This document shows positions 27,306-36,755 of a stretch of DNA of 64,000 bases, in pieces. Source of the DNA: Nitrosospira briensis C-128 (lineage in GTDB: Bacteria; Pseudomonadota; Gammaproteobacteria; Burkholderiales; Nitrosomonadaceae); NCBI RefSeq assembly GCF_000619905.2, contig NZ_CP012371.1:434001-498000 (forward strand), given 5' to 3'. The position numbers and the translations under genes were made by a program. Under the pieces are notes generated by a model, which saw nothing but the letters and a program-made list of their open reading frames with translations, was not told the DNA's origin and ran no database searches. The number at the start of each line of letters is the position of its first letter. Positions within the stretch are counted from its first letter, which is position 1.

Positions 27306-28574
27306 ATGAACATGCAATCCACGAGCTCTTCTGAAAAGGCACTTGCCGGGCTGCAGAGCCTGCTGCCGGATCTGGAGGCGTTATATACCGACCTGCATGC
27401 CCATCCGGAGCTGTCGATGCAGGAATCGCGGACTGCGAGCTTGGTCGCGGACCGGCTTCGCGCGGCTGGGTATGACGTGACGACCAGGGTCGGGATGACC
27501 GGTGTCGTGGGACTGCTACGCAACGGCGACGGGCCGGCGGTCATGCTGCGCGCCGACATGGATGCGCTACCTATCGAGGAAATGACCGGACTTCCCTATG
27601 CCAGCAAGGCCAAGGCCACGAATCGCGAGGGCAAAACGGTTCCAGTCATGCACGCTTGCGGCCACGACATGCACGTTGCCTGGCTCGTCGGCGCGACCAC
27701 ACTGCTCGCGCAGGCACGCGACGCCTGGCGCGGCACGTTGATGGCGGTCTTCCAGCCGGCCGAAGAGACCGCGGAAGGCGCCCAGGCCATGATCGACGAC
27801 GGACTGTTCAACCGTTTTCCCAAGCCGGATGTCGTGCTCGGCCAACACGTCATGGTCGGACCGGCTGGCAACATCGGTGGCCGTGCCGGATCCATCACTT
27901 CCGCTGCCGACAGCCTGCAGATCCGCCTATTTGGGCGTGGCGCGCACGGATCGATGCCGCAGGCAAGCATCGATCCCGTGGTCATGGCTGCCGCGACGGT
28001 GATGCGCCTGCAGACCATCGTCTCGCGCGAGCTTGCTGCTGCCGAGGCCGCTGTCGTTACCATCGGCGCGCTGCAGGCGGGTACGAAGGAGAATGTGATA
28101 CCCGACGATGCCGTCATCAAGCTGAACGTACGTACCTTCGATGCGGGCGTGCGCACGCGAGTGCTTGCCGCCATCGAACGTATCGCCAACGCAGAGGCTG
28201 CAGCTTCGGGAGCTCCCAGGCTGCCGGAGATTACGACGCTGGACCACTACCCGCTGGGGGTCAACGATGCCGATGCGAGCGCGCGCGTCGCCGATGCTTT
28301 CCGCCAGCATTTCTCAGCCGACCGCGTGCGGCAAGTCGAGGCGGCGTCGGCGAGCGAGGATTTCGGGTTATTCGGAACCGAGTGGGGCGTCCCTTCCATG
28401 TTCTGGTTCGTCGGCGGCACCGATCCCGACGTTTACGCGAAAGCCAAGGCCGCAGGTGAAATCAACAAAATTCCAACCAACCACAGTCCGTACTTTGCAC
28501 CAGTGATGCATCCGACCTTGGAGACCGGCGTGGAAACGATGGTCGTTGGCACGCTGGCCTGGCTTTCAACATGA
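27306..28574 (+). CDS. M20D-family amidohydrolase / peptidase (hippurate hydrolase-like)
   Basis: 422 residues: metal ligands in LRADMDALPI, VMHACGHDMHVAWLVG and PAEETAEGAQAMIDDG, dimerisation-domain signature FGRGAHGSMPQASIDP, and the C-terminal ASASEDFGLF and NHSPYFAP. Family enzymes hydrolyse N-acyl or aminoacyl amide bonds. RBS AAGGAATTC. No clear signal peptide. The gene is visibly more GC-rich than its surroundings, as is its downstream neighbour. Confidence 0.92.
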   Translation: MNMQSTSSSEKALAGLQSLLPDLEALYTDLHAHPELSMQESRTASLVADRLRAAGYDVTTRVGMTGVVGLLRNGDGPAVMLRADMDALPIEEMTGLPYASKAKATNREGKTVPVMHACGHDMHVAWLVGATTLLAQARDAWRGTLMAVFQPAEETAEGAQAMIDDGLFNRFPKPDVVLGQHVMVGPAGNIGGRAGSITSAADSLQIRLFGRGAHGSMPQASIDPVVMAAATVMRLQTIVSRELAAAEAAVVTIGALQAGTKENVIPDDAVIKLNVRTFDAGVRTRVLAAIERIANAEAAASGAPRLPEITTLDHYPLGVNDADASARVADAFRQHFSADRVRQVEAASASEDFGLFGTEWGVPSMFWFVGGTDPDVYAKAKAAGEINKIPTNHSPYFAPVMHPTLETGVETMVVGTLAWLST

Positions 28575-28604
28575 GCCGCGGCGCCAGGGGACTGGGGCCG
28601 TAAG

Positions 28605-29300
28605 GTGTTTGCTTCCGCTGCTTTTGACGTGGATGCTGCGATGAAGATTTTCGTGCTGGCGCTCGATCTTGCCGGCACCTTCGTTTTCGCGCTGAGCGGA
28701 GCGGCGGCCGGTGTCAAGCGCCGGCTTGATCTTTTCGGAGTCCTGGTGCTGTCCTTTGCCGCAGGCAATTCCGGAGGAATCTTCCGCGATCTGCTGATCG
28801 GCGCAATCCCGCCCGCGGCAATCAGCGACTGGCGCTATCTGGCGGCCTCGCTTTTTGCCGGCATGCTCACATTTTTTTGGTATCCCGCCATTAATCGACT
28901 GCGCAATCCCGTACTTATATTCGATGGCGCGGGGCTAGCGCTGTTCTGCGTTTCCGGTGCGCAGAAGGCCATCGGCTTCGGTCTCGACCCGGTCATGGCG
29001 GCACTGCTGGGCATGCTGACTGGAGTCGGCGGCGGTATGGCGCGCGATGTACTTCTGTCTGACGTTCCTGTTGTCTTGCGATCCGATATTTATGCCGTCG
29101 CTGCCCTTGCTGGAGCGGCCGTGGTGGTGATTGGCGATGCGCTACAACTTCCATCCGCTGCAACGACATGCGCCGGCGCGGCTCTCTGCTTTGGCCTGCG
29201 CCTGGCGGCCATCCGACACGGCTGGCATCTGCCGATCGCCCACCCGCCCGAACATCCTGGCGCGAAAATAGACGCTGCGGAAAATCGGAAGGATCGTTAG
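28605..29300 (+). CDS. TRIC-type (UPF0126/YicG) membrane channel protein
   Basis: 231 residues with two repeats of three hydrophobic segments, typical of bacterial TRIC cation channels: DLAGTFVFALSGAAAGVKRRLDLFGV, AAGNSGGIFRDLLIG in repeat 1 and GAGLALFCVSGAQKA, TGVGGGMARDVLL in repeat 2. The Gly-Gly-x-x-RD motifs are the family mark. A GTG at 28605 or ATG at 28641 may be the start; the ATG would give the normal N-terminus. The gene is GC-rich and only 30 bp after the M20 gene. Confidence 0.88.
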   Translation: MFASAAFDVDAAMKIFVLALDLAGTFVFALSGAAAGVKRRLDLFGVLVLSFAAGNSGGIFRDLLIGAIPPAAISDWRYLAASLFAGMLTFFWYPAINRLRNPVLIFDGAGLALFCVSGAQKAIGFGLDPVMAALLGMLTGVGGGMARDVLLSDVPVVLRSDIYAVAALAGAAVVVIGDALQLPSAATTCAGAALCFGLRLAAIRHGWHLPIAHPPEHPGAKIDAAENRKDR

Positions 29301-29324
29301 TCGGCCGACGAAAGTGGCATCACC

Positions 29325-29559
29325 GAGCTGTCTCTGGAATGGATGCCCGACAAATGGCGCATTGATATTTGGGAAATGCCAGGCCGAGGGCTCATCGAAT
29401 TTTCATCGTAAATACTTCGAACAAGCTGTCTTTTCGGCAGTGATGGACGAGTTAAAGTCGGGCGACTTGTACGTGGAGCACAGTGGCGAGTACGACGACT
29501 ATCGCAATCATCTGGTGAGTTGGGAAGAGTATGAGGAAGAGGTTCAGGGATACGGGGAG
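29325..29559 (+). pseudogene. Tn3-family transposase relic
   Basis: Two frames show Tn3 transposase pieces: LSLEWMPDKWRIDIW and, shifted, FHRKYFEQAVFSAVMDEL then KSGDLYVEHSGEYDDYRNHL and VSWEEYEEEV. The WxPDKW and LKSGDLY...DYR..L.SWEEYE pattern is characteristic of Tn3-type transposases. There are no ends, start or intact domain, so this is a dead fragment between the TRIC gene and the urea transporter. Confidence 0.7.
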
Positions 29560-29588
29560 CCAACTCCGCCGTTCCCCCTCCCCCGTCG

Positions 29589-30548
29589 TTACTTGGCTGA
29601 AGGTGCTGACCAATATTTGGACATTCCGGCAGCAAACAGAAACATCCACATGACCAGGACAAACGGGAATGTGAGCGTCGGCAAACCTATCGGCGTGAGA
29701 AAACTGGCCAGCCCAGCTTGGCACACCACCGTTAGTATGCCCGCCAATAGCGCCAACGCGGCACTTCTACCGGTAGGTTTAAGGAAGACCCAGCCCACCG
29801 CCATCATCGTCAAAACTGGATTGAATGCATACAGCCCCATCTCAATCGCATTCTGGTTTGCCCCAAAAATCATGGGTACGATCAAACCCACCACCGCCCC
29901 ACCCACCGCCATCAGCGCTCCCCGCAATGAAACTATTGCGATACCCACCAAAAACAGGATACCGACAATAACGCTATCCGCAAACATGACCTCGCCTACG
30001 CCTTTTGCGAGCGCGATAAACCATATCTCGGCTGGAAGCGTCCCCACACCCGTCACGATGGTGGGAATACCGGGCAAGGGTAAAATCGGACCCCGAGTAA
30101 AGCTGTCAAACGCGTACACCGCGACCAGGAACATCCAGCAGGTCAGGACAAATGGTGAGGTCGAGGCTGGAACGTTATAAGGATGAAGAATTCTCATGAG
30201 CGCCGCCAGCACGATACTCGATAATATCGAGGCCAGAACGACGTACAGCCAGAGCTGCGGTGAATGCTCCAGGAATAAAAAAAGGCATGGACCTACCAGC
30301 GTACCGTTGAATCCGTATAGTCCCGCCTCGATATCATCCTCGGAGAAACCGAGAACGTAAGCCGCCACAGTGCTGCTTATCACGCCGACGGTAGCGGCAG
30401 CGCCCGCAGCCAAACCACCGATAAAAAGTGCAAGCAGAAAGATAAATCCCGTCACCGCGTTACAACAAAAAAATACTTGCCCGACACCTCTAAAAATTAT
30501 GCGCAGCGGCCGGGGCAGCGCCGCATCTATTTTTAATGACCAATTCAT
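29589..30548 (-). CDS. Urea transporter (UT/Yut family)
   Basis: 319 residues, about ten hydrophobic segments in two homologous halves, each with the UT signature L-P-x-x-T-x-P-F: VPASTSPFVLTCW in the first half and GLPTLTFPFVLVMW in the second; also GLYGFNGTLVG and GLYAFNPVLT. UT proteins are passive urea channels in the inner membrane. RBS GGAGGTGAATA. It follows ureG on the same strand with a MITE-like element between, and supplies urease with substrate. Confidence 0.93.
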   Translation of the reverse strand: MNWSLKIDAALPRPLRIIFRGVGQVFFCCNAVTGFIFLLALFIGGLAAGAAATVGVISSTVAAYVLGFSEDDIEAGLYGFNGTLVGPCLFLFLEHSPQLWLYVVLASILSSIVLAALMRILHPYNVPASTSPFVLTCWMFLVAVYAFDSFTRGPILPLPGIPTIVTGVGTLPAEIWFIALAKGVGEVMFADSVIVGILFLVGIAIVSLRGALMAVGGAVVGLIVPMIFGANQNAIEMGLYAFNPVLTMMAVGWVFLKPTGRSAALALLAGILTVVCQAGLASFLTPIGLPTLTFPFVLVMWMFLFAAGMSKYWSAPSAK

Positions 30549-30569
30549 TATTCACCTCCAGAATTTTTC

Positions 30570-30738
30570 TTATCCCGGATGTTTCATAAATTCGCGTGAT
30601 GATTGCGCAGGGTTTTGTTTTGTAGGGAAATTTTGTGAAAGAGTGGTGTAGTTATTCATACACCCGACTGAACGAAATTTTCATACGAAACAAAAGACCA
30701 GCGAGGGCGCGCGTCAATTTATGAAACATCCGGGTTAT
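30570..30738. mobile_element. MITE-like insertion with terminal inverted repeats and TTAT duplication
   Basis: A 161-bp core (30574-30734) is bounded by inverted ends CCCGGATGTTTCATAAATT / AATTTATGAAACATCCGGG, flanked on both sides by TTAT (30570-30573, 30735-30738) as a target duplication. There is no coding capacity. The ends and 4-bp duplication resemble those of IS1380-type elements (inference). It separates ureG from the urea transporter gene and contains two GTATGA direct repeats on the minus strand. Confidence 0.75.
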
Positions 30739-30840
30739 GTGATCGCTGTATTTCTTTGCGTTGCGGTTGCATGGAAAGCACGGCCATCTATTGATAATTC
30801 TGTGATGTATCGCGTAGGTAAAGCAAATAAGAGCAATTCG

Positions 30841-31494
30841 TCAGCTAGCTGCCGGTAAATCCAAATTTCGAGACTTCATTTCTTCCAGCAATCCCTGTTT
30901 TACGATGAAATCGATGATTTCCTGAACACCTTCCCCAGTTCGTAAATTGGTAAAGACAAACGGCCGGTCCCCACGCATCTTCTTCGCATCGCGGGCCATT
31001 ACACCAAGATCCGCACCGACGTAAGGTGCAAGGTCGATCTTGTTGATAACGAGCAAGGCGGAACGTGTAATACCAGGCCCACCCTTGCGCGGTATTTTTT
31101 CGCCGGCGGCAACGTCGATCACATAGATGGTCAGATCGGAAAGCTCCGGGCTGAAAGTCGAGGCAAGATTGTCGCCTCCGGACTCGACCAGGATAAGATC
31201 GAGGTCAGGAAAGTCGGCGGTCATGCGCGCTATGGCTTCCAGGTTGATCGATGCGTCCTCTCTTATCGCCGTGTGCGGGCAACCGCCGGTTTCGACACCC
31301 ATCAAACGCTCAGCCGGTAGCGCATCGGCACGCAGCAGAATCTCCATATCTTCTTTAGTATAGATATCGTTGGTGATGACGGCCATTTCATAGCGATCAC
31401 GCATTCCTTTGCTAAGCGCTTCGCATAAAGCGGTTTTTCCAGAACCGACGGGGCCGCCTATACCGACGCGCAGGGGATTTGATGATTTTGTCAT
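30841..31494 (-). CDS. ureG: Urease accessory GTPase UreG
   Basis: 217 residues. P-loop [26 protein letters not shown], the Ni-binding Cys-Pro-His in [18 protein letters not shown], and [11 protein letters not shown] as the guanine-specificity motif. UreG hydrolyses GTP to drive nickel insertion into the urease active site together with UreF, UreD/H and UreE. RBS CGGAAAC. Last accessory gene of the cluster. Confidence 0.97.
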   Translation of the reverse strand: MTKSSNPLRVGIGGPVGSGKTALCEALSKGMRDRYEMAVITNDIYTKEDMEILLRADALPAERLMGVETGGCPHTAIREDASINLEAIARMTADFPDLDLILVESGGDNLASTFSPELSDLTIYVIDVAAGEKIPRKGGPGITRSALLVINKIDLAPYVGADLGVMARDAKKMRGDRPFVFTNLRTGEGVQEIIDFIVKQGLLEEMKSRNLDLPAAS

Positions 31495-31515
31495 TTTTGT
31501 TTCCGATTAGACAAT

Positions 31516-32199
31516 TCAGGACCGGTAGATCCGGCTGTATTGAACTTCATGCTGCATGGATAATAAGGACAGACCGGGCGCCCAATTGGATAACTCGTCG
31601 TCCGCCAGTCGCTGTGCGTGATTCGATGCGTTTTCCAGAACGGGGTGCAGGGAAAGCAGAAGACGCTGCCCTGAAACCTGCCCAAGCGGAACAGACTTCA
31701 CACAGGCCAGCACCTGATTCTCAATCATGGAAAACAACATTCCAAGCAAGGCGGCTTCATGCGGTACCGCCAGTGCCTCTGCGGCACAGGCAAACGCCGT
31801 AGGCAGAGGAATCTCGGGCTGGCTCGTCAATATCTTCAGAAGCTCGTCATCCGCGATTTTAAGATCTGCCACCAGCTTGGCGAGAGAATATCCCATCTGA
31901 ATTGTTTCGGCGCGGAACTCGGCGGTATCACGCGCCGCAATGAAGCATTCCGTCCAATATGTGGCTGCCGCCATGTCCCGAGCGGAAAAAGCCTTCAATA
32001 AACGCCAAAGTACCGGCGCTTCAAAGTCCGCGACGACAGCAAGCGATTCGGTGATCCAGGCATGGGCAGAGCTCTCGTCCTTGACCATGCCGGTCTCGAT
32101 GGCCGCTTCCAATCCCTGCGAATAGGTATAGGCGCCAATCGGTAGCGACGGGCTCGCCAATTGCAGCAATCGAAGCAATATCGGGCTTTCCATTGTCAT
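31516..32199 (-). CDS. ureF: Urease accessory protein UreF
   Basis: 227 residues, all-helical UreF: LLQLASPSLPIGAYTYSQGLE near the N-terminus is the family signature, and GQVSGQRLLLSLHPVLENA lies in the C-terminal conserved part. It bridges UreD and UreG in the nickel-loading complex. ATG follows the ureE stop directly (TGAATG). Confidence 0.95.
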   Translation of the reverse strand: MTMESPILLRLLQLASPSLPIGAYTYSQGLEAAIETGMVKDESSAHAWITESLAVVADFEAPVLWRLLKAFSARDMAAATYWTECFIAARDTAEFRAETIQMGYSLAKLVADLKIADDELLKILTSQPEIPLPTAFACAAEALAVPHEAALLGMLFSMIENQVLACVKSVPLGQVSGQRLLLSLHPVLENASNHAQRLADDELSNWAPGLSLLSMQHEVQYSRIYRS

Positions 32200-32739
32200 T
32201 CAGGGTATTTTCGAGTCCGTCGCACGGTGAATTTTCTGGTGCGCTGGAATCGGAGCCAATGGACCATGACTATGTGAATGACCGTGGCTCTCATCGTCAT
32301 GATGATGATGGCCTCCACCCGCGCTGTAGGCGCCCGACTCCGGCTCGAATTGTGCATTTTCTTCGACCACCGTAGCACCCAGCCCCAACAGCATCTCTCT
32401 CAGTACGCTGTCTTGATAGATACGTAAAAAATCCTCGCCCACCTGGGTCTGTGTATGACGGTTACCCAGATGAAAGGCACAGCGCAAAAGATTATGCGAA
32501 GTATTGCAGGTAACCCGGTAGGTCGGTTCTTGTGCCGCGACGATCTGCACCACCCGGCCATCGTCGCTCCTCAGCAAGTCGTTATTGCGAAGCACCGTGC
32601 CCCGCTCGGTAAAAATGGCAACTTCTTCGCCTGATGCAAGCTTCGTGCGCAAACGGCTGTTTTCGCGCAATTCGTAGGGTAGAACAAGCTGAGCGGAAAT
32701 CGAGTCCGCATGCTCCGTTCTGGCGTTCAATGTAAGCAT
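32200..32739 (-). CDS. ureE: Urease nickel chaperone UreE
   Basis: 179 residues. The N-terminal peptide-binding domain (residues 1-75) and C-terminal metal domain with CAFHLGNRHTQTQVG carrying the conserved His; the C-terminus is a His-rich tail GGGHHHHDDESHGHSHSHG that binds extra nickel. UreE delivers nickel to UreG. RBS TTTGAGG. About 220 bp separate it from ureC, more than in the rest of the operon. Confidence 0.95.
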   Translation of the reverse strand: MLTLNARTEHADSISAQLVLPYELRENSRLRTKLASGEEVAIFTERGTVLRNNDLLRSDDGRVVQIVAAQEPTYRVTCNTSHNLLRCAFHLGNRHTQTQVGEDFLRIYQDSVLREMLLGLGATVVEENAQFEPESGAYSAGGGHHHHDDESHGHSHSHGPLAPIPAHQKIHRATDSKIP

Positions 32740-32832
32740 TTACAGGCCTCAAAGGTCAGAATTTTGTATTGTTACTATGTTGTTGCGATCACGGTGCCAG
32801 TAAGAAGCAGCGGAAGCGAACCCTTGGACTTA

Positions 32833-32856
32833 CTCCTGAAACTTACCCTTCAGGAG
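32833..32856. other. Stem-loop between ureC and ureE
   Basis: CTCCTGAA-ACTTACCC-TTCAGGAG, a perfect 8-bp stem. No T run follows on either strand, so it is not an obvious terminator; it could stabilise processed mRNA ends. Confidence 0.4.
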
Positions 32857-32960
32857 GTAACAAAATCTACTGGCCCACCCCGGCGAACAATGCGCCGATC
32901 CCACGCCCGGCTCCATCCGGTCTACCCGGCAATTCCCGGTAAAAAATGGAAATCACCTCA

Positions 32961-34667
32961 TCAAAACAGAAAGTACCGCTGCGCCATCGGCAAAACATCT
33001 TCCGCTCCACACGTCAGCAGTTGCCCGTCGGCCCGCACCTCATAGGTTTCGGGATCGACTTCCATCTTGGGTGTTGCCCCATTATGGATCATGTCCTTCT
33101 TGCGTAAATTGCGTGTGTTCTTGACCGCAATCAGGTTCTTGTCCAGCCTCAAGGTATCGATCAGCCCCGCGTTAATGGCCGCTTGGGAGGTAAAGGTGAA
33201 ACACGATGTCTTGATACCCCCACCGTATCCGCCGAACATGTATCGGTAATGTACCGGCTGCGGGGTGGGAATCGAAGCATTCGGATCACCCATCAGGGAC
33301 GCCGCTATCATTCCGCCTTTCAGTATCACGGACGGTTTGACGCCAAAGAACGCGGGTCTCCATAAGACGAGGTCGGCATACTTGCCTACTTCTACCGAAC
33401 CAATCGCATGCGAAACACCCTGTGTAATGGCCGGGTTGATGGTGTATTTCGCAATATAGCGCTTGACGCGGAAATTATCGTTCCTGGAATTGTCTTCCTG
33501 TAGCGTGCCACGCTGTATCTTCATTTTGTGCGCGGTCTGCCACGTACGCAGGACCACCTCACCGATGCGGCCCATTGCCTGCGAATCCGATGACATCATC
33601 GAAATGGCACCCATGTCATGAAGAATATCTTCGGCCGCGATGGTCTCCTTACGGATGCGGGATTCCGCGAAGGCGAGATCTTCCGCGATGTTGGCATGCA
33701 GGTGATGACATACCATCAACATATCCAGATGTTCGTCCAGTGTATTGACCGTATAGGGACGTGTCGGATTGGTGGATGACGGCAGCACATTTTCCTGGCC
33801 GACGACCGCTATGATGTCGGGCGCATGGCCGCCCCCGGCACCCTCGGTATGGAAAGTGTGAATGGTCCGGTCTTTAAATGCGGCAACCGTGTTTTCCAGA
33901 TAACCGCCTTCATTGATGGTGTCCGTGTGGATAGCGACCTGCACATCGTATTTGTCCGCAACATTAAGGCAGTTGTCGATGGCCGCATAGGTCGTACCCC
34001 AGTCTTCGTGCAACTTGAGGCCACATGCTCCCGCCAAAATCTGCTCTTCATTGGGAGTCGGCAGGCTGACATTACCCTTTCCGTAAAAACCGGTGTTCAT
34101 CACCATGCCGTCGGATGCTCTCAGCATGGAATGGATGTGCCAGGGGCCGGGTGTACACGTGGTAGCAGCTGTGCCGACCGCCGGGCCGGTACCACCGCCC
34201 AGCATGGTGGTCGTGCCATTCATCATCGCGTCTTCCGCCTGCTGCGGACAGATGAAGTGGATATGGCTGTCGATAGCGCCCGCTGTCACAATCATATTCT
34301 CGCCTGCGATAATTTCCGTGGCGGCGCCAATGCACATCGTGATATTGGGCTGGATATCCGGGTTTCCTGCTGAGCCGATTGCGGCAATCTTGCCGCCTTT
34401 CAGCCCGATATCGGCCTTGACGATCCCCCAGTGGTCCACAATGACTGCGTTGGTGATGACCGTATCCATCACATCGGCGTGGTTGCGCTGAGATTGACCC
34501 ATCCCGTCACGGATCGTCTTGCCACCACCGAACTTCACTTCTTCACCATACGTGGTGAAATCTTTCTCGATTTCGATAAAAAGTTCCGTATCAGCCAAGC
34601 GGAGACGATCACCGGTAGTGGGGCCCATCATTTCAACATATGCCTGACGGGAAATTTTAAAAGTCAT
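32961..34667 (-). CDS. ureC: Urease alpha subunit UreC
   Basis: 568 residues, the catalytic subunit hydrolysing urea to ammonia and carbamate. Visible active-site parts: HIHFICPQQ (His pair), the carbamylated Lys in GLKLHEDWG, His in [12 protein letters not shown] and [13 protein letters not shown], and the flap motif [13 protein letters not shown] with the catalytic His. RBS GAGGAGC. Full length and intact; released ammonia would feed ammonia oxidation in the proposed host. Confidence 0.98.
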   Translation of the reverse strand: MTFKISRQAYVEMMGPTTGDRLRLADTELFIEIEKDFTTYGEEVKFGGGKTIRDGMGQSQRNHADVMDTVITNAVIVDHWGIVKADIGLKGGKIAAIGSAGNPDIQPNITMCIGAATEIIAGENMIVTAGAIDSHIHFICPQQAEDAMMNGTTTMLGGGTGPAVGTAATTCTPGPWHIHSMLRASDGMVMNTGFYGKGNVSLPTPNEEQILAGACGLKLHEDWGTTYAAIDNCLNVADKYDVQVAIHTDTINEGGYLENTVAAFKDRTIHTFHTEGAGGGHAPDIIAVVGQENVLPSSTNPTRPYTVNTLDEHLDMLMVCHHLHANIAEDLAFAESRIRKETIAAEDILHDMGAISMMSSDSQAMGRIGEVVLRTWQTAHKMKIQRGTLQEDNSRNDNFRVKRYIAKYTINPAITQGVSHAIGSVEVGKYADLVLWRPAFFGVKPSVILKGGMIAASLMGDPNASIPTPQPVHYRYMFGGYGGGIKTSCFTFTSQAAINAGLIDTLRLDKNLIAVKNTRNLRKKDMIHNGATPKMEVDPETYEVRADGQLLTCGAEDVLPMAQRYFLF

Positions 34668-34703
34668 TTTTATGCTCCTCAGTAGATTATTGGCGGTGCG
34701 CTG

Positions 34704-35027
34704 TTATTTCAGCTTGCCCATCACTTTCTGGTTGAATCCGTAGACGATCCTGTCTCCCGCGAGTTCAACCAGCTCAACCGTACGCTCCTGGCCTGGCTCA
34801 AAACGCACGGCCGTGCCCGCCATGATATTCAGGCGCATGCCATAGGCAGCCTCCCGGTCAAACTTCATTGCGGAATTGACTTCATAAAAGTGAAAATGCG
34901 AGCCGATTTGTATCGGGCGGTCTCCCCCGTTCGAGGCTTTTAATGTTTTGGTTTTTCTACCGACATTCAGTTCGATATCGCCGGGTTGCACAAATACTTC
35001 ACCGGGTACCATTGGCGTTCTGGCCAT
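34704..35027 (-). CDS. ureB: Urease beta subunit UreB
   Basis: 107 residues: [25 protein letters not shown]-type turn here [21 protein letters not shown], and [17 protein letters not shown] are family hallmarks. It forms the (ABC)3 apoenzyme with UreA and UreC. RBS CAGGAG. Confidence 0.97.
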   Translation of the reverse strand: MARTPMVPGEVFVQPGDIELNVGRKTKTLKASNGGDRPIQIGSHFHFYEVNSAMKFDREAAYGMRLNIMAGTAVRFEPGQERTVELVELAGDRIVYGFNQKVMGKLK

Positions 35028-35044
35028 AATAATCTCCTGGTTTC

Positions 35045-35347
35045 TTAAGGAATCGGATTGTGAACAGTCACAAGCTTGGTGCCGTCAGGGAACGTGGCCT
35101 CGACCTGGATATCGGGGATCATCTCGGGAACTCCCTCCATCACATCGGCGCGGGTCAGTACGCGAGTGCCTGCGGCCATGAGCTCCGCGACGGTATTACC
35201 GTCGCGCGCTCCCTCCAGCACCGCACAGGTGATCAGCGCGACCGCTTCCGGATAGTTGAGCCGCAGGCCACGCGCCTTGCGCCGTTCCGCCAGCAGCCCC
35301 GCAGTAAATATCTGAAGCTTGTCTTTTTCTCTGGGTGTAAGGTCCAT
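35045..35347 (-). CDS. ureA: Urease gamma subunit UreA
   Basis: 100 residues: [20 protein letters not shown] start, [41 protein letters not shown]. All are diagnostic for urease gamma. RBS GAGGAGGAAGC. First structural gene, preceded by an apparent terminator that separates it from ureD. Confidence 0.97.
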   Translation of the reverse strand: MDLTPREKDKLQIFTAGLLAERRKARGLRLNYPEAVALITCAVLEGARDGNTVAELMAAGTRVLTRADVMEGVPEMIPDIQVEATFPDGTKLVTVHNPIP

Positions 35348-35420
35348 TGCTTCCTCCTCGGTAAATTAAATGGTTGTCGCTAATTCTCTGAGCACTACAA
35401 TAAATCTGATTCGCGGGGCG

Positions 35421-35448
35421 AAAAAAAAGCCGCTTACAGGAAAACGGC
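35421..35448 (-). terminator. Intrinsic terminator or attenuator between ureD and ureA
   Basis: On the minus strand: GCCGTTT-TCCTGT-AAGCGGC followed by eight T residues. It begins 6 nt past the ureD stop and ends about 75 nt before the ureA start, so it could reduce readthrough from ureD into ureABCEFG. A promoter for ureA would then be expected in 35348-35420. Confidence 0.6.
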
Positions 35449-35453
35449 AATTG

Positions 35454-36395
35454 TCATGTATTCCACAACCGTGGCACTGCAAGCTGGCGGCCCAGCATCG
35501 CCGGGCGAAGCAATCCCCAGGCATGCAGCATTAATTGCCGCGCGGTTTCGCTGGAATCCCCAAGGTAGCGCGCAACCACTATCTGTTTTGATTGGCTGAT
35601 GCCAAAACAGCCTGCACCATTCGCGATGGCACTGGCACCTTCGCGCGCTTCGTGCAGCAGTGCGCCGGGCACCGCTTTGCCTACTGCAATCAATGTTGCA
35701 CAGACCGTGCTGTCAGCAAGAACCAGAGAAGCTTTCATGGCCGGGCTGCCGCCCAGTAACCGCAGTTGCTCGAACCAGACCAGTTTGCCATCGCGATGAA
35801 TGCGGGTGCGCTGCCTGATCTGGCCGCCGCTGAATGACTCGCCAAACGCGGTACGCCCAAAGCATAAGATCTCACAACTGATATAGCTCGCGTCCTTTTC
35901 CAGCAACACGTGATGGTCAAGCTCTACATGGGCATTATCGAAAAAGATCGTTTCCTGGGGCACCCATTCGAGCGAACCGCCGACGCCCACATCGAGTCTG
36001 ATATTCTGGTGCGAAACATGGCCGTTGGCTTTGTACCACTTGGCTGCGCCGGGTGTGGTGATTTGCGCATTCGCGGATGCGCCGACCTTGGCAACAATCT
36101 CCAGCTCGTCTCCTCCCACCACACCGCCCGGCGGATGAATGATTACTACCTGGCAGACCTCGCGACCTTCGGGATAAAGCGGCTTTTGCACCAGCAAGGG
36201 GCCGAAGTGCTCCCGACCCACCAACCGGGTAGTGCCCGCATCATCCGCAAACCCGAGAGACAACCGCGCTTGCAACGGCACATGAGATACGCCTGACGTC
36301 GGTTGAGTCAAAACCTTTTGTAGAGCCGGACGATTGGAGGAGAGGACGCGGTCTTGCTGAATACGAAGACCTTCCGCATGAGAAATCGAGTGCAT
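35454..36395 (-). CDS. ureD: Urease accessory protein UreD
   Basis: 313 residues: VIIHPPGGVVGGDELEI, TTPGAAKWYKANG, WVPQETIFFDNAHVELDH and CFGRTAFGESFSGG are the UreD/UreH family blocks. It is the scaffold that binds apo-urease and receives UreF-UreG. First gene of the urease cluster. No strong RBS; the N-terminus is about 35 residues longer than the conserved core, so an internal start is possible. Confidence 0.95.
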   Translation of the reverse strand: MHSISHAEGLRIQQDRVLSSNRPALQKVLTQPTSGVSHVPLQARLSLGFADDAGTTRLVGREHFGPLLVQKPLYPEGREVCQVVIIHPPGGVVGGDELEIVAKVGASANAQITTPGAAKWYKANGHVSHQNIRLDVGVGGSLEWVPQETIFFDNAHVELDHHVLLEKDASYISCEILCFGRTAFGESFSGGQIRQRTRIHRDGKLVWFEQLRLLGGSPAMKASLVLADSTVCATLIAVGKAVPGALLHEAREGASAIANGAGCFGISQSKQIVVARYLGDSSETARQLMLHAWGLLRPAMLGRQLAVPRLWNT

Positions 36396-36755
36396 TTTTT
36401 GGTTGTTATTGATTAATGTCCATCAAAAGGTTAAACCCACCCGCTTCATCCGGTCCAGCTGGTGAGATGAGGCGCGACACCATGTCTCAAAAACAGCTGA
36501 AAGGCTTTGCTTTATTCCCGATAGTGTCACAAACATATACCCGCTTGCGTGCAAAGTAAATAGTGGTGCGAAAAAATCTCCCAAAATAAGCGTATGAAAA
36601 TTAAGCATTTTTTAATACAATTTACGCTTTTGCCTGAACCGGGCATGGTAACGGAGCATAACAATGCGCCCTGCATGAATAACAAGTATTTGTATCAATC
36701 GACCGATACCAAATCACTATCGAACTCAGCCTTCGGTAAGACACGCTGTCGAGCT
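36396..36755. other. Upstream region of the urease operon
   Basis: 360 bp between the porin stop and ureD. It holds no gene; the only recognised signal is the NikR-like site at 36592-36618. Confidence 0.5.
36592..36618 (-). promoter_or_regulatory. NikR-like operator upstream of the urease operon
   Basis: GTATGA-N15-TAATAC, one mismatch from the perfect half-site pair and exactly the same spacing as the two sites at 17311 and 17393. It is about 197 nt upstream of the ureD start on the urease side of the gap. The DNA around it is A/T-rich. Confidence 0.5.

Noticed and set aside
27656-28459. 267-codon Arg-rich open frame in M20 gene
   Set aside because: Frame shadow in GC-rich DNA; the M20 frame has all catalytic motifs.
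29314-30180. 288-codon + strand open frame
   Set aside because: Beyond the Tn3 relic at its start it is antisense to the urea transporter, whose membrane segments and signatures are clear.
30655-30690. TCATAC motifs as a fourth NikR site
   Set aside because: The two copies are direct, not inverted, and lie inside the MITE-like element.
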